DNA of 64,000 bases from NCBI GenBank assembly GCA_959347315.1, contig OY365819.1:23950589-24014588 (forward strand), written 5' to 3'. This DNA comes from Bimastos eiseni (lineage: Eukaryota > Annelida > Clitellata > Crassiclitellata > Lumbricidae). Both the position numbers and the translations under genes were made by a program. Below are positions 10,411 through 22,903 of the stretch, in pieces. Within the stretch, counting starts at the first letter, position 1. Each line of letters starts with the position of its first letter. Below the pieces are notes generated by a model. It was not told where the DNA came from. It did not search any database and worked only from the letters and a program-made list of their open reading frames with translations.

Positions 10411-11619
10411 TATGGTTGCTTTGTTACTTTCTTACTGCAATGTAACTATCAGCGCTCTATTTGAGCGAATACAAGTGCGGCTATGCTATTTACTACAGGG
10501 GACTATATTCTCCGCATTTACCAGTATTAGGCCTATTTATTTGGAAAATGGCTCAACTTAATTACAAGTAATAAATTGACATCCAGGAAACGACTTTATA
10601 CTGTTAGAACACGATGAACATCAATCATCAGATTTTCGACCATGCGTCTTTTGAACCGGAAACTGGAATTCATAAACGAAAATGAAAGATTTCCATAAAT
10701 TACAAAACATAAGTAAGTAAAGTCATGTAAGTTTAGGCACAGTCTAACAGGTGAAAATGAAAGATTTCCATAGACTTAAAAACGTAAGTACGTCAACTAA
10801 GCCACTTAAGTAGTTAAGTTTCATATTGCACAAGACCGGATTGTAATTTGTTATAATAGAAGGCAGGCCTATGTGGCAGCACACAATTTCGAGAAAATGG
10901 CATAAATGACACGCAAGGTCAATAAAATGTGTTTTGGGTTTGAATCAAATTCGAGTTATAAAGTTATTACTTTATCCTATAACATTTCTTTGATGATGAA
11001 ATCTTGCGTTTTAATCTGCTAAATTCACATTTCTAAAGAAGATTGTAGACGAAAGTAGCCTACATGTAAATGAAAGCGGACCGTTTTTAATTCAAATGGG
11101 CCTATCCCCTTGTACAATGGCCATCTAGCGAATGCACGTTGCTTATTTCATATGTATAGAGAAGTCTGAACGTCCACTTTTGAATTTGCTATAACTATGG
11201 CCTTATTTTCAAAATCCAAGCAATCGTACTATCGAACCTTTGGACTATAGAACCTTCTGACTATTGAACCTTTGGATTATCGAGCGGACACCCTCACGAT
11301 GCATACACGAAGAGTTAGGTGTTTTTTACAATGCGCATGTCATAGTTTGAGCATGTGCAGAGGTCTTTGCGGCCTTCGCCTGCTATATTTTGTACGAGGT
11401 CGGCCGCAGAAGTACAATCGGTTTATTTGTAACATCTGGGACTCCAACCTAAGCAGAATATTGTGGGCGTAACTTGTGTGCTGTATGATGTCTTACGTTT
11501 TGGTCAGCGTATATGGACACGGATCATATATATAATGATCGAGAGCAAACGAAAGCAACTTTGATATTTTAATGATAAATTTAATGTCAGACGCAATCAT
11601 AGCTAACTACAAGATCTTT
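10411..11619. other. Spacer with one short local duplication
   Basis: AAAATGAAAGATTTCCATA occurs at about 10680 and again at about 10756, each followed by an ACGTAAGTA-like run, suggesting a ~76-bp local duplication. Otherwise AT-rich with AGGCCTA words near 10529 and 10865. No gene recognised. Confidence 0.4.
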
Positions 11620-11880
11620 GCATTAATCCAGCTTCCATTTAGGTATGATCCTTTTCATCACAGCCAGATCCTACTCACGCCAATTACGATAATTTTCATC
11701 AATCCAGCTTCCATTTAAACAGAATTATTTCAATCACAACCAGCTTCTACTTCGGAATGAATCTTTTCATCAATCAAACTTTTATTTAAAGAATTATTTT
11801 CATTACATCCACCTTCTACTTAGGCATGAATTTTTTTATCAGATCCACCTTCCTTTTAAGCAGTATTCTCTTATAAGTTT
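11620..11880 (+). repeat. Single arm of the ~40-bp degenerate repeat family
   Basis: Forward units AATCCAGCTTCCATTTAGG, ATCAATCCAGCTTCCATTTA, ACCAGCTTCTACTTCGG, ATCAATCAAACTTTTATTTA and ATCCACCTTCTACTTAGG follow each other at roughly 40-bp spacing. Confidence 0.7.
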
Positions 11881-12052
11881 TTATAATTAAGCGTCGTGAG
11901 AGTCGGTTAGGGTCAGGGTTAGGGTTTTTGTCATGGGCGTCCGCAAGAAGTTTTCCAGTGGGCGCAAATTTTCATAAAGTTGTCTTGCCTCATTGGATAA
12001 ATAGGGTGTCGAGGGCAACCGATAACTACACCATCGACGTTCGTTCCCTCGT

Positions 12053-12915
12053 TCAAGTAAACAGCCAGCAGGCCCTATACTTGTTATTTCAACAGTTGAA
12101 CGATTATGCGCGTGCATTACGTCGAGTGCGCATTAAACATCGCTTTGACGCGCGTTAGGTTTTTTACATTTTTTAGATAATTTTGTCCTTGCATTCAAAA
12201 TTAAAAGTCGGCCTATGACATACACAGCCAACACAAAGGGAAAAAAGTTAGTTGATAATTAGTTTACTATATTTGGCTTAATTGCCACAAAACTGAGAGT
12301 GGAGGCCAAAAATCGGCACACTGTCAATTTATTAAAGACCTACTACTCAATAAGCTTATATTATATATATATAAAAGAAGCTGCTGTCATTATTTTATAA
12401 AATTAAGGCCTATTAGGCTATAGCCAGCTTCAGAATTTTAGTAGCGTTTGACTCAAATATTAACTTACTCTATTTCCCTTCTCTCCCCCCCCCCCCCATA
12501 GTAGGCCTAACATTAGCAAACCTACCTACCCAGTCATAGGCGAAATCGGTTTCATTCGGAAACAGCAAGACAAGACTGGTGAAACGGCGACATAGACTTT
12601 GTTGAGCGCTTTCAAGGGTCGACCTTCATAGATCTTACGGAATTGTCCTACTCATAAGTGCTCGTCTTCTCAGTTCCTATGATGCTAGCCTCCTGACTCC
12701 CAAAGACTAGCAGCATATATGAACTACCTTCAGTTTAACGGCTTGGACTGGTTGCGAAGCTGGTGGGGAGATATATCTAAAAGGTTTGGCAGAACCTGTG
12801 TTTGGGAAGAATATGGATTAATCGGAGACTGCTCTCCAGCCAGAGTCAATTATGTAGGCAACTATGTTCATATAGGCCCCACATATATATTTATATATAC
12901 TTGTGTATATAATAT
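12053..12915. repeat. Segmental duplication, copy 1 (MITE-free)
   Basis: From CAAGTAAACAGCCAGCAGG to ATACTTGTGTATATAATATA, aligned with 13794-15245 at high identity. It carries the empty site CTATTAGG (12410-12417) where copy 2 has a 537-bp insertion. A homopolymer C tract at about 12484-12498 is longer here than in copy 2. No conserved reading frame between the copies. Confidence 0.9.
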
Positions 12916-13793
12916 AAATAATGTCTTGACTCCGCTAGTCACCTGCTATCACGCAGCAATCTGCTAAAATCAACAACAAACAACGCAGGAGTCGCTGATA
13001 AAAGAAATGCGATAGACCTACCTATATCCGATATAACTGAGAGCATCTCGCTGTCTAGGTGTTGACAATAATTATGAAGTTCCATATTACCAAGAGAGGA
13101 CTCTAAACGTTAAATTTTATAAAAGAACGTCATCACAAAGATATACACTTAGGTCCAACTTGTACAGCGTGCCGTAGGCCTATGCTTTAACGGTCAGGTG
13201 GCCTACACCTTAGGGGCCGTTCACATATTATATAACGCATAAAATCCCAATTTTGGCCCATCCGTACCCTTATTAACGTTATATAACAGCAGCTGTGACC
13301 CCCCACCCCAATATTATATGACAGTCATGCTACCTACCCCCCTACCCCACCCCAGTCTATAAGCACGTTAAAACACATACAATTGACATAATTGTATTGC
13401 ACAATATAAAACTGTTATAACAATACAATGTTAGTTAGCACTTTAATAGTAGTGATAATTGCCTTCATCCATTTCAAGAACTGCAGTAAAAAAATCATCC
13501 TACGCCCAATTAGCTATGTAACAAAAGCCATCTTAAAATTGTGTACTCTCTGGTGCCAATTATGATTATACCAGATGCATGGAGCTCCTCTGGATCTTAA
13601 TAATCGGACTTTCAATGGAGCTAAATTCACTTGTATTAATTACGGTAACTAATTGTAGTCGACGATTGTCACCATGATTCACATGTAGACCAAGAAATAC
13701 AGCATGATAATCAGGGATATGGTCTCGAGACCGGAAAACTGCGGTCTAGGTCTTGGACTCGATTGCATCGGTCGTGGTCTTGGTCTCGGACCA
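12916..13793. other. Spacer between duplication copies
   Basis: Contains a GGGGCCGTTCACATATTATATAACG-like stretch near 13210 that resembles a common invertebrate MITE terminus, but no matching opposite end was found. A GGTCTTGG/GGTCTCGGACC direct-repeat cluster lies at 13740-13795. No gene. Confidence 0.4.
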
Positions 13794-15245
13794 AGTAAAC
13801 AGCCAGCAGGCCCTATACTTGTTATTTCAGTAGTTGAACGATTTATCCGCGTGCATTACGTCGAGTGCGCATTAAACATCGCTTTGACACGCGTTAGGTT
13901 TTTTTACATTTTTTAGATAATTTTGTCCTTGCATTCAAAATTAAAAGTCGGCCTATGACATACACAGACAACACAAAGGGAAAAAAGTTAGTTGATAATT
14001 AGTTTACTATATTTGGCTTAATTGCCACAAAACTGAGAGTGGAGGCCAAACATCGGCACACTGTCAATTTTATTAAAGGCCTACGACTCAATAAGCTTAT
14101 TTTTACATTTATATGAACCTACTGCTGTCAATATTTGATAAAAATTAAGGCTTATTAGGGTGACCGGACAATTCGGCGTCGGACAATTCGGCGACGGACA
14201 ATTCGGCGACGGACAATTCGGCGCGCGGACAGTTTGGCACCGGGACAATTCAGCTCCGGATGAGTTATTGTAGAGTCATAGTCAGCACATAGAGACCGTG
14301 TTGCTTTCTAACTAGAGTAGTCCTCAGAGAAAACTAAAGAATATTACAAATTATATCGATTTCGGTTGCTGACTCACATAGTATTTACTAACGGCAGTAG
14401 AAGTGGATAAATCCATGTTTTAATGTAACTGCACTCTTTTATCGCAATTACTCAAAGTAAGTATTTTAGGGCTGTTGTCTTCACCAGTCTCTATAATAAT
14501 CAGACATGTGCTCGATAATAAGGAGAATACTATTCGCTCACATTCTGAATATTTAAAAAATTCCAGTAACTACATTCCGTTACCTGGTCTCAATACACTT
14601 ACAAACTCATCCGGCGCCGAACAATTCCGTCGCCGAATTGTCCGCCGCCGAATTGTCCGGCGCCGAATTGTCCGACGCCGAATTGTCCGGGAACACCTAT
14701 TAGGTCACAACCAGCTTCAGAATTTTAGTAGAGTTGGACTCAAATATTAACTTACTCTATTTCCCTTCTCCCCCCATAGTAGGCCGAACATTAGCAAACC
14801 TACCTTCCCAGTCGAAGGCAAAATCGGTTTCATTCAGGAGCAGCAAGACAAGACAGGTGAAACGGCGACGTAGATAGACTTTGTTGAGCGCTCGCTTGCT
14901 TTCAAGAGTTGACCTTCATAGATCTTACGAAATAATTATTCTCCTACTCATAAGTGCTCGTCTTCTCAGTTCCTATGATGCTACCCGCCTGACTCCCAAA
15001 GACTAGCAGTATGCAAGTTTCAGTTTAACGACCCGTATGCCACCACAGATAAATGGATTCATCTTTCATCTAGCAATGGACTGGTTACGAAGCTGGAGGA
15101 GGCGTATCTAAAAGGTTGGCAGAACCCGCGTTAGGGAAGAATATGGATTAATCGGAGACTGCTCTCCAGCCAGAGTCAATTATGTAGGCAACTATGTTCA
15201 TATGGGCCCTACATGTATATTTATATATACTTGTGTATATAATAT
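13794..15245. repeat. Segmental duplication, copy 2 (carries a MITE)
   Basis: Homologous to 12053-12915 on both sides of the insertion at 14160-14696. Ends immediately before a TGTTAGATAACTG sequence that may be an LTR start. Confidence 0.9.
14160..14696. mobile_element. hAT-like MITE with tandem-array terminal inverted repeats
   Basis: A 537-bp insertion into duplication copy 2. The left end holds about five to six units of GGACAATTCGGCG(A/T)C (14165-14250); the right end holds the reverse-complement units CGCCGAATTGTCCG (14612-14690). It is flanked by TTATTAGG (14152-14159) and CTATTAGG (14697-14704), an 8-bp duplication with one mismatch, and the empty site is present in copy 1 at 12410-12417. 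An 8-bp target duplication is a hAT-superfamily hallmark. The interior has no transposase. Confidence 0.85.
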
Positions 15246-15246
15246 A

Positions 15247-15790
15247 TTGTTAGATAACTGTCCTTGGCTTACTATGTAATTGGCTGATCCATGTATCTAA
15301 CACATTCTGCTACTGACCTAAAGTGCTTCCTTGGACTATCTTACAGGTATATCTGGTTCCACCTTTGATGGTTCTGCTTGGGTGACTCTTACGAGGAGTG
15401 CCTTCTACTATAATAAATTATAAGCGTTTTTACTTAAGGTGTGACCAGAGTGTGTTGGCTGCTAGATAGAGTGTGTTTCGGCTGGCTATAGTCAACTATG
15501 AATGGTGTCTCTGAGACTTGGGTCTCCTCTTGCGTATTTGTCAGTCAACACTTTTCTCATTGTATAGTTAAGTTATCTTACTTCAGGAACATTTTCGTGG
15601 TAAGCCTGTTGCTGCCAAGACGTGTTGATGTTCTGTCATCATTCTGCTGACTTAGTCTTCGTATGCCGTCCCGTTGACGATGGTAATGTATAAACATTAA
15701 TACGAAGCTTATTTGTTGGCTTACCGAAGTTATATATATTTCTTTAAATATACTTTGTATTTCTTTAAATATACTTTTATACACATTTCC
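15247..15790 (+). other. Possible LTR-like leader
   Basis: Starts TGTTAGATAACTG exactly where the duplication ends, contains ACTATAATAAATTATAAGCG, and is followed by gag/pro-like coding remnants. No second copy was found downstream, so an LTR is only a suggestion. Confidence 0.25.
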
Positions 15791-15795
15791 CTAGC

Positions 15796-16300
15796 GTGTG
15801 TCTTATGACTCTACGTAAATCTAATAAGTGGGGTTCCGCCGGAGTATGTAGGTTTTCGGAGGTGAGGCCGTTCAAATTGGAAAATGTTGCTGTGAACGAA
15901 ATTTTGAAGTTTCAAGTCCTTGAAAAAAATTGCAGGGGGCTTCATTCGAACAGAAGAAAGGGGACTTTCACAAAGCATTTGCGAATTTGCCTTTTTGCTC
16001 ATATTGCCAAAAACAAGGTCATGTTCGGTCGACTTGCAGGACGTACAATAAACCGAGCAGGGATTCACATTACACGTACAGTGATGAGACTCCGCGACCT
16101 GTTCAGTTAATTACTAGGAAAGCTGCACCTGTTGTGCATAATACGTGTACGTCGCAAGTCCATGAGTAGTACATACAGTTTTGCGCTACGATGGTCTTAG
16201 TAAAGGGTAACGGGGACCGACGCGAGGTAGTTGTCTTGAGGGACACAGCGAGCCTGCAGACACTCCTTAATTCCGAACGTATTTCACCGAGTTAATATAA
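15796..16300 (+). pseudogene. LTR-retroelement gag/protease relic
   Basis: A zinc knuckle CSYCQKQGHVRSTC (C-x2-C-x4-H-x4-C, about 15990-16035) follows a charged segment, as at the C-terminus of Ty3/gypsy or BEL gag. About 60 residues later, VVVLRDTASLQTLL resembles the D-T-G active-site block of retropepsins (RDTGA in intact relatives), here with DTA. Frameshifts and stops interrupt it, and no RT or integrase is recognisable downstream. Confidence 0.55.
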
Positions 16301-18130
16301 AATGACAGTTGTCCACAGATTGATTTGAGGGGTGATGATGATGTCAATGATACAGTTCTTACGGGTTGCAGGGTGAGTACATGTATTGATGAAACCGTAA
16401 CTGTGTTGGCAACTTTGAATGTGAACGAGTCTCAGGGTGAGTCGTGTATCCGAGATCTAGTTCACGATTCTGTTGACACGGAAGATGTTTTCGTTGCACC
16501 TGATGGTTGAATCGAGTTGAATATTTTCATGCATGATCGAGTGTATGAAAGTATGGCTGGCATGAAGTTGGAGTATGTGTGCTTTAGTGCCCATGCCATG
16601 CCAATGTTTTGTTCGTGATGTCGGTTGGAAGCGTGAGGGTTCTTGATGAATGGATATCAGTGTTACTGATGTATGGCATAAACGCTGATGATCCTATACT
16701 GGATTGTATATGTGGGTGTTTGACAGAGATTGGTTTGGTAACCTGGACCTGAGGCAGCATGCCTTGTGTCAGTTAGTTTAGTTTGTGTGGTGGTGCCACA
16801 GTGATCTATTCATGTCTAATCTGGGTAAGGTTGATGAAGGTAATGACCGTGGTTTGGGTTGGTGTGTTTTGAGGGGAGCGCAGTTGGTTTGTTCTTGTGT
16901 GACTGAGGTTCGTCTAGGCGTGATAAATGGTAGCATATCTAAACTCGAAATTCGTTCTGTCACTCGTGTTAGGCACGTGAAACATGTAAACCTTTCCGAA
17001 GACGTTGTGGATGTACAAGTGGTTCATGGGAATGTGGTGATTTGTGTGGATGTGATTTCTACATTGTTTCTTGATAATATTGAAGGTGCACTGAAGAGGT
17101 TGCATTGGGAGCAGCGAGTTTGGTGATTCGGTTTACTGTCGCAGTTTCAATCTGTGGTCAGTAACCAACCTGATCGCAGCATGCTCGTTGTTTTAATTAC
17201 TTGTAACTTTCTTGACGTAGGCCTATGCTTGCGTGATTACGTACCAATGGATGATGGGATTGTCTGTCGTTCATGTTGCCTTGTTACTAAAGTCGGTGCG
17301 AGTGTCTGGTTGCAGGATCCTGACGTTCCACCTGGAGAGGTCTTCGAAAATCCAGAAGATGTTGGCCGGATCTCGCAGACCAGGTCGTTGGTCCTTGAAC
17401 TTCGTCCGGCTTTGCATCATCGTCTTGGTATGCTTGAGGTTGGTTCGTTCTTTGAGTGCGAGTACGAATCGCATGACTCGCATTGACGCTGTGGTGACGC
17501 TCAGCATCGTCGCGTTCTCTGGTTACGAACCATTTTGTTACGTCGGGCGGTACAATTGTTACGAATACTATTGGCCACTTCGGTTGCCTGTAGCCGTGCA
17601 ACGTGGTTACATGCGGAGAGCATGATTCCACGATCCTGGAACGCGGTTGATGGTCAGTCACAGTCGCATTAAAAGGGACTCTGACGTTGTGTGTCGGTAC
17701 CACTCGCGGGTGGTAGTGTTGTATGATCAGCTTCAATGATTTGACAGACTTACTGAGCAGACCTTCAGATGCTGGAACTGTTTCCTGAACTTTGTTCCCC
17801 AGCATTGTTTTTGTTGTTGATTAGTGTTGCGAATGAGTGAGACTTGGCCTACCAGAACTCTAAACCTGCGATTTGTTCAGTTGTTTGAGAATGCGTTTTT
17901 GCCTTTCTTGCCTGTATCGTCGCAGTTTATGCTGATGTCGTGCGTTCTTTGTACATATGTTTGTGTATATACGTTTTCTTGTTTAGATAAACGGTGCTTA
18001 TTAGTTTACCGTTGTTTGAATATTTGGTTCTTGAATTGTACATTATCGTTATATTCTTATGTACAGTGTTTGATTATGTTCATCGAAAACTTATGCGTTT
18101 TCGATTTTAGTTTAATTTCAAATTGACAAA
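16301..18130. other. Decayed continuation, not assignable
   Basis: Several frames of 60-170 codons overlap on both strands near 16780-17800, which is more open frame than random AT-rich DNA would give. I recognise no domain in any of them. It probably is the decayed remainder of the gag/pro element. Confidence 0.3.
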
Positions 18131-18622
18131 CCGCAGGCATGATTAGGGCCTACAATTATTGCTTATAGTATGAGCGGTTATTTGTTTAACTTAAATTAAG
18201 TCAACCCAAATGCATTTCAACCGGTTTATATCAATCCAATTTCTCTTCAAACGGGAAAATAAGCAGCTAAGCCTAATTATAACGTCATACAGAAGACAAA
18301 GCGAGACAAAAATCTTCTCAGTCGTGTTGATTCATTTGTGTTAATCGAATAATTTATTCAACTAACCAGACATTCTGTCAAACGAAAAGTTAACTCATGA
18401 ATTTCTCTTTTTCTTGGTAAACGCATAAAATTAATACTAGATATATTCATTGATATCTATTATCAGCGCCGTTAAAATCGTGAAATTTGCTGCTTTAAAC
18501 AAGTTTTAAGTTAGTTGAGCGCTAGATTTCATATTGTTATTAGGAATTGCATTGATTTTATCGGCTAATTTAACCTGGTAACGTTATATAAGACCTTTAG
18601 AGTTACATTGAATTCAGCATAA

Positions 18623-20677
18623 ATGGCCAGCCCGTCCGATTACTCGGAGCTGTGCAAAGATAATTGTATTATTTGCCGTTCTGTTACTAGTCCCTGGAAT
18701 GATTTGAAGCTGACTGTCGTAAGACAAGCAAGAGGAAGAAAATTCCTCTTAGATGCTGGTATTTGACGTGGCGATTGTGATGTTATCCGATACATGGGTT
18801 GCAATCCAGACATAGTTAGGGTGCATGAATCATGCAGAATAATTTATAATAGTGATCGAAAAGGCGAATTGCATAGGCGTAAGTCAGGTAGCGTTGATGC
18901 TGATCAGTTAGGAAGTCAGGTTAAGGTTCTCCGTTCATCGAGCGAACTATTTGATTGGAAACGAGACTGCTCTTTTGTACCATGCCTGCTGTTGTTGATA
19001 CTAGGCAGTGGGCACCCTAAGCAAAAGAAGGGAAAAATACGTATCGCAGAAACTAAAGCTTTGTTTGAGACAATTCAGAGCGTCTGTGAGAGGCGCAAGG
19101 CTGAGTGGAGTGTTGAGGTGCTTGGACGCTTATAAACATGTGGTAATGCTATTGCTGTAGAAGCGCGATATCACGCAAAATGTCACACAAATTTCAGTAA
19201 TGGTAGATCAAAGTATTCAGCTGAGCAGGATGATGCACAACAAGCAGAAGCAGATCGTGGTCAGCAACCAAATACAGACAAATTGCAAATACTTCAGACA
19301 GCTGAAGTATTTGCAACTTGACTGACACACTATGGAGGCAAACTTTGGTGATTTATACACAGTTGTTGAGGTTCAAGAAGAGATGAGAAACTTTGCAGAT
19401 AGACCATGTGATTTATATTCTGTGAAGATTTGAAGAAATTGTTACAGATGCATAATGGTGGGAAGATATGGTTTGCTAAAGTTTTTGGGTCACAAGGATG
19501 GATGGGATGTGCCTCAGAAGTATATCATCACATCATCAGTGACAAGTGTTACTGAGGGATGCAGACAATGAGAAGGAGGATGAGTGGATAATTGAAGCTG
19601 CAACAAAACTATTCCAAGGCAGCATATCATACATGTATGTGATGCCCAGTTTGTCCATAAAAGTTACCTGCTAAACACCACTATACGTGAGATAGGTCAG
19701 TAACTGTTGATGTGGATTGTAGATTCTGTGGATTGTAGATTCTGGTGATTTAGTTCCACCATATGACACATCCACTGACGTTAGTTTGGACAAATCCAAC
19801 TATGGTGCTTTTGGTTAGGTTCCAATTTAAAGATTACCTAAGGTGAGTGTTGGGAACCTCGTGTTGAGTAGAAGAACACAGATTTAGGATTATACGCCTT
19901 AAAATATACAATTTGTTGAACTGCAGCACCTACTTACATTGCCAGTGTAACAGACCTCGATCCTGTTTGACACTGTGGTTGGTTTCTCATGAAGACTCTA
20001 AACCACGTCCAAATTGAGTGGTTTCGTGCAAAATATAAGCATTGGTGAATATTAGCCACAGGCGGATTTTCGTATGTTGCCCATCGATCTGAATCCAGGC
20101 GACAAGTCTTATAGCCTGTCAACTTTGTCTTTTGTGGCTGATCAATCAGCTACGTTGAACATTGTTACATCATGTGTTACTTTCGATCAACCACTGTTTA
20201 TCAAGGCAGTCGAGGTCATTCAATGACATAAACTGAACATGGTCTGTATGCTGGATGGGTTTCACGTTATCATAAGTTATCTTGATATTGTATGATCAGT
20301 CATGTCTGGCTCTGGCATTGCCAAAGTCTTGGAAAGTTGCTCTGATCGCAACATGGTTGGTTATGTGCTGGCAAGGAAAGCATATAGTCGAGCAGTGGGT
20401 GGACACTTGTTGCTGGATTCTGCTTTGCATGTCATGTTTATAAATGCAAGGCTTGATTAGTTGCGATTCTGATGAGTACAATGCTCTGAGTCAAGCCGAC
20501 GTTGATGTCCTAAGGCAGTTGCATGATGGTGCTATGGAAGGAACATGCAACCTACAGGAACTGGATCCACCTCAGTGTTTGATGCAGTTAGGCAATTCAC
20601 TCGAGGAGCTTAAGATATCATCAGCGGCAAAGTCAAGAACCGCATCCTTAAAACTCATTACTATACCAAACCTGTGA
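18623..20677 (+). pseudogene. Decayed copy of a repeat-associated invertebrate gene family
   Basis: A plus-strand series of broken frames begins at the ATG at 18623 with Cys/His pairs (CIIC, HESCR), then FDWKRDCSFVPC, CERRKAEWSVEVLGRL and AVEARYHAKCHTNF near 19150. Much further on it reads GFHVIISYLDIV, VMSGSGIAKVLES and VGYVLARKAYSRAVGGHLL (20255-20420). This ordered set of blocks is one I associate with large multicopy proteins in cnidarian and other marine invertebrate genomes, of unknown function and probably transposon-derived. Stops and frameshifts are frequent, so this copy is dead. The Cys/His clusters suggest zinc binding. Function is not known to me. Confidence 0.5.
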
Positions 20678-20778
20678 TGCATGCTTATAATTACAAGTCT
20701 AATATCTTGCACATCCTTAAAACTTATTACTGTACGACACTTGTTATGCAAGTTTTATAATTACAAATATCGCAATTT

Positions 20779-21063
20779 ATGCGTCTCAACGCTATTGTAA
20801 GGAAAACGATGTGGCACAGGTTTCTGCCATTTGACCAGGTAGCTTTTGATGACCACTTTGATCATGCAGATTCCTCCCTTTACTACTCTGTGTAACACAA
20901 CCCTTGCCATGTCCTAGGTTGTCTTTTGCGTCCTGTAAACAGTTTAACCTTCTCTCCAAATCATCGATTGCACAATCGAGAGATCCCGCATGCTGACATA
21001 CTCACCGGGTCTGGTTTTTTTCTCCCGAATGGTAAACAAATGAATCGAATGCTATACAAATGA
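20779..21063 (+). pseudogene. LINE reverse transcriptase C-terminal remnant
   Basis: Reads RLNAIVRKTMWHRFLPFDQV, FDDHFDHADSSLYY, a stop, then CHVLGCLLRP and NHRLHNREIPHA. It is paralogous to 2405-2911. A 3' UTR with TTCAATAAAGTGCATACTTACTTACTTACTTAC ends at about 21260, so this is the extreme 3' end of a 5'-truncated LINE. Confidence 0.55.
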
Positions 21064-21225
21064 ATCTATGCCTATAGTGATCCTTATTCCTATTGCTTGC
21101 TTTCTCTTTACTCTCGCAACTCCAAGGATGTCTGTGGTGTAGTTGCATCATATGATTATTTTGTAATTGAACATTCTTTGATTGTTCATTTATGATGCTC
21201 CCGCAGTGCGCTTGCAAGCGGTTCA

Positions 21226-21870
21226 ATAAAGTGCATACTTACTTACTTACTTACCAATTTTTTTATGTTCATACCATGTCAATCTCGTAAGGTGCAATTT
21301 CCATCACTTTCATTCCATTACCAATCGATTGCCTGACCCCATAATTATTGAAATGGACACCAGGATCATGTAAATATGCCAACTTCACACATAGCTACAG
21401 CCTTAAATGTGTCATTTACATGTGGGCTATTCTTGGGCTATTTTGTGATTTATTCTTATTTTCTTGCATTGTGCACAATTACAGGTGTTAGTATGTCTTA
21501 CTGCAGGTTTTTACCTAAGTAATAATCATAAAACGGCCTTGTTTTAGTATAATGAACATGTAAAAATGCATTAACTACTGCTTCGGCCCAAATCCATTGA
21601 CATATTTTCGACTTTTAATGTTCAAACCATGTCGATCTCGTAAGGCACAAGGTCTAGCGCTTTTATTCCATTACCATTCGATTGCATGACCCAATACTTG
21701 TCGAAATAGACACCAAGATCAATGTAATTATGCCAACTTTACACAGAGTTGCAGCCCAAAGTGTGTAATTTTCATGCATGGGGTATATTGGGGCTATTTT
21801 TTGATTTTGTGATATTTCCCCGCGTCGTACACAATGTAGGTTTTAGTATGTTTTACTGCAGGTTATTACC
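21226..21870. repeat. ~380-bp dispersed repeat, second locus
   Basis: Same succession as 3130-3720: GGTTCAATAAAGTGCATACTT, an (ACTT)n run, TTCATACCATGTC, CATTCCATTACC, GATTGCCTGACCC and CACCAGGATCATGT. It has a second partial unit from about 21627. At both loci the repeat directly follows a LINE-type 3' tail. Confidence 0.75.
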
Positions 21871-22866
21871 TAACTAAGAAAGATACAAAAACTGGCTTAT
21901 CACAAATTAATTCTAGCTTTTTTATATCTGGCTGACTACATTTCTGCTTTTTTAAACTGTCAACAGTTAAACGTACAAAAGTACAAAAACACAAGATAAA
22001 TGAATATTGTTTTTGTCTATAGTTATAACTAAGGGTATAACCCAATAAGTTCAAATCAAGTTTAGATGAAAATAATAAGCAAAAAAACAACTTAGATGAT
22101 GTTGTCGGCTGTAAGTTTGTATTATATTGATCGCAAGACTTTCGCATCGAATGAATGAAAGTATAATAATGTGCAATAATAATGTGCAAATTCTCTTTTG
22201 TACCGTTTCTATTAACTGTAGGTGCCATTCGATCATTTTGATGGTCCTTCAGTATACCGTAAGCCCTATTTGTTAGTCGAGAAAAAGCAAAGAAGCGTGG
22301 TGCCCGGCTCATAGACAAGAGCAACAAAATATTTTGAAGAATGCAAGTTATACAACAATATTTTTATTTGTTTGCTTCTGACGCATGAAGGCCTATGTTG
22401 AATAAAACCCACAATCAAGAGGCGAAGGCGAGCAATCGATATCGTCAGAAGTGAGAACGCGTAGCCAACATAACAAAACTCACCACTCATCAGCAAGCTT
22501 CGATTAGTTTGATAATATAATCCATCGTTATGATCAGAGCATGATGCTTCACCTCGAATAAAATCAGTTCTTTTTGAGTAGGGCCTAACAGTAATGTTGT
22601 AACTCCCTGTTTCAACACATCGCTCTATACCAATTGCCCTATGGCTATTTCTGAGGAGACATTCTGCTGTGCTTATTTCACTTTATGTGTCGATCCGCAA
22701 AACTTCCACATAAGATTGGAACACCGTTTATTTATCTATTGCTTCTGACTTCCCATGACACCAGTTTCCTCTGGCCTCTGCTACTTAGATACATGCATAA
22801 TATAGTTGGGTTTGTGGGTTTGTCCAAGCTAAGCATTTGCATGTTTGCAGGAAATCAATTCATTAT
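21871..22866. other. Spacer, nothing recognised
   Basis: AT-rich. A 153-codon minus-strand frame (21866-22327) lacks any recognisable motif and is rich in Ser/Leu/Phe/Lys as expected from composition. Confidence 0.35.
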
Positions 22867-22867
22867 A

Positions 22868-22903
22868 GCTAGTATATATATATATATAAATATATATATA
22901 TAT
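22868..22903. repeat. (TA)n microsatellite
   Basis: Imperfect TA/TAAATA run. A further TA run lies at 23610-23652. Confidence 0.9.

Noticed and set aside
11905..11925. TTAGGG-like telomeric repeats
   Set aside because: Only two imperfect TTAGGG units; too few to claim an interstitial telomere. Same for CTAACCCTAAC near 62737.
13205..13400. GGGGCCGTTCACATA MITE end
   Set aside because: No matching inverted end or target duplication found.
17271..17805. 172-codon minus-strand frame as a gene
   Set aside because: Overlaps open frames on the other strand and shows no domain; context is a decayed retroelement.
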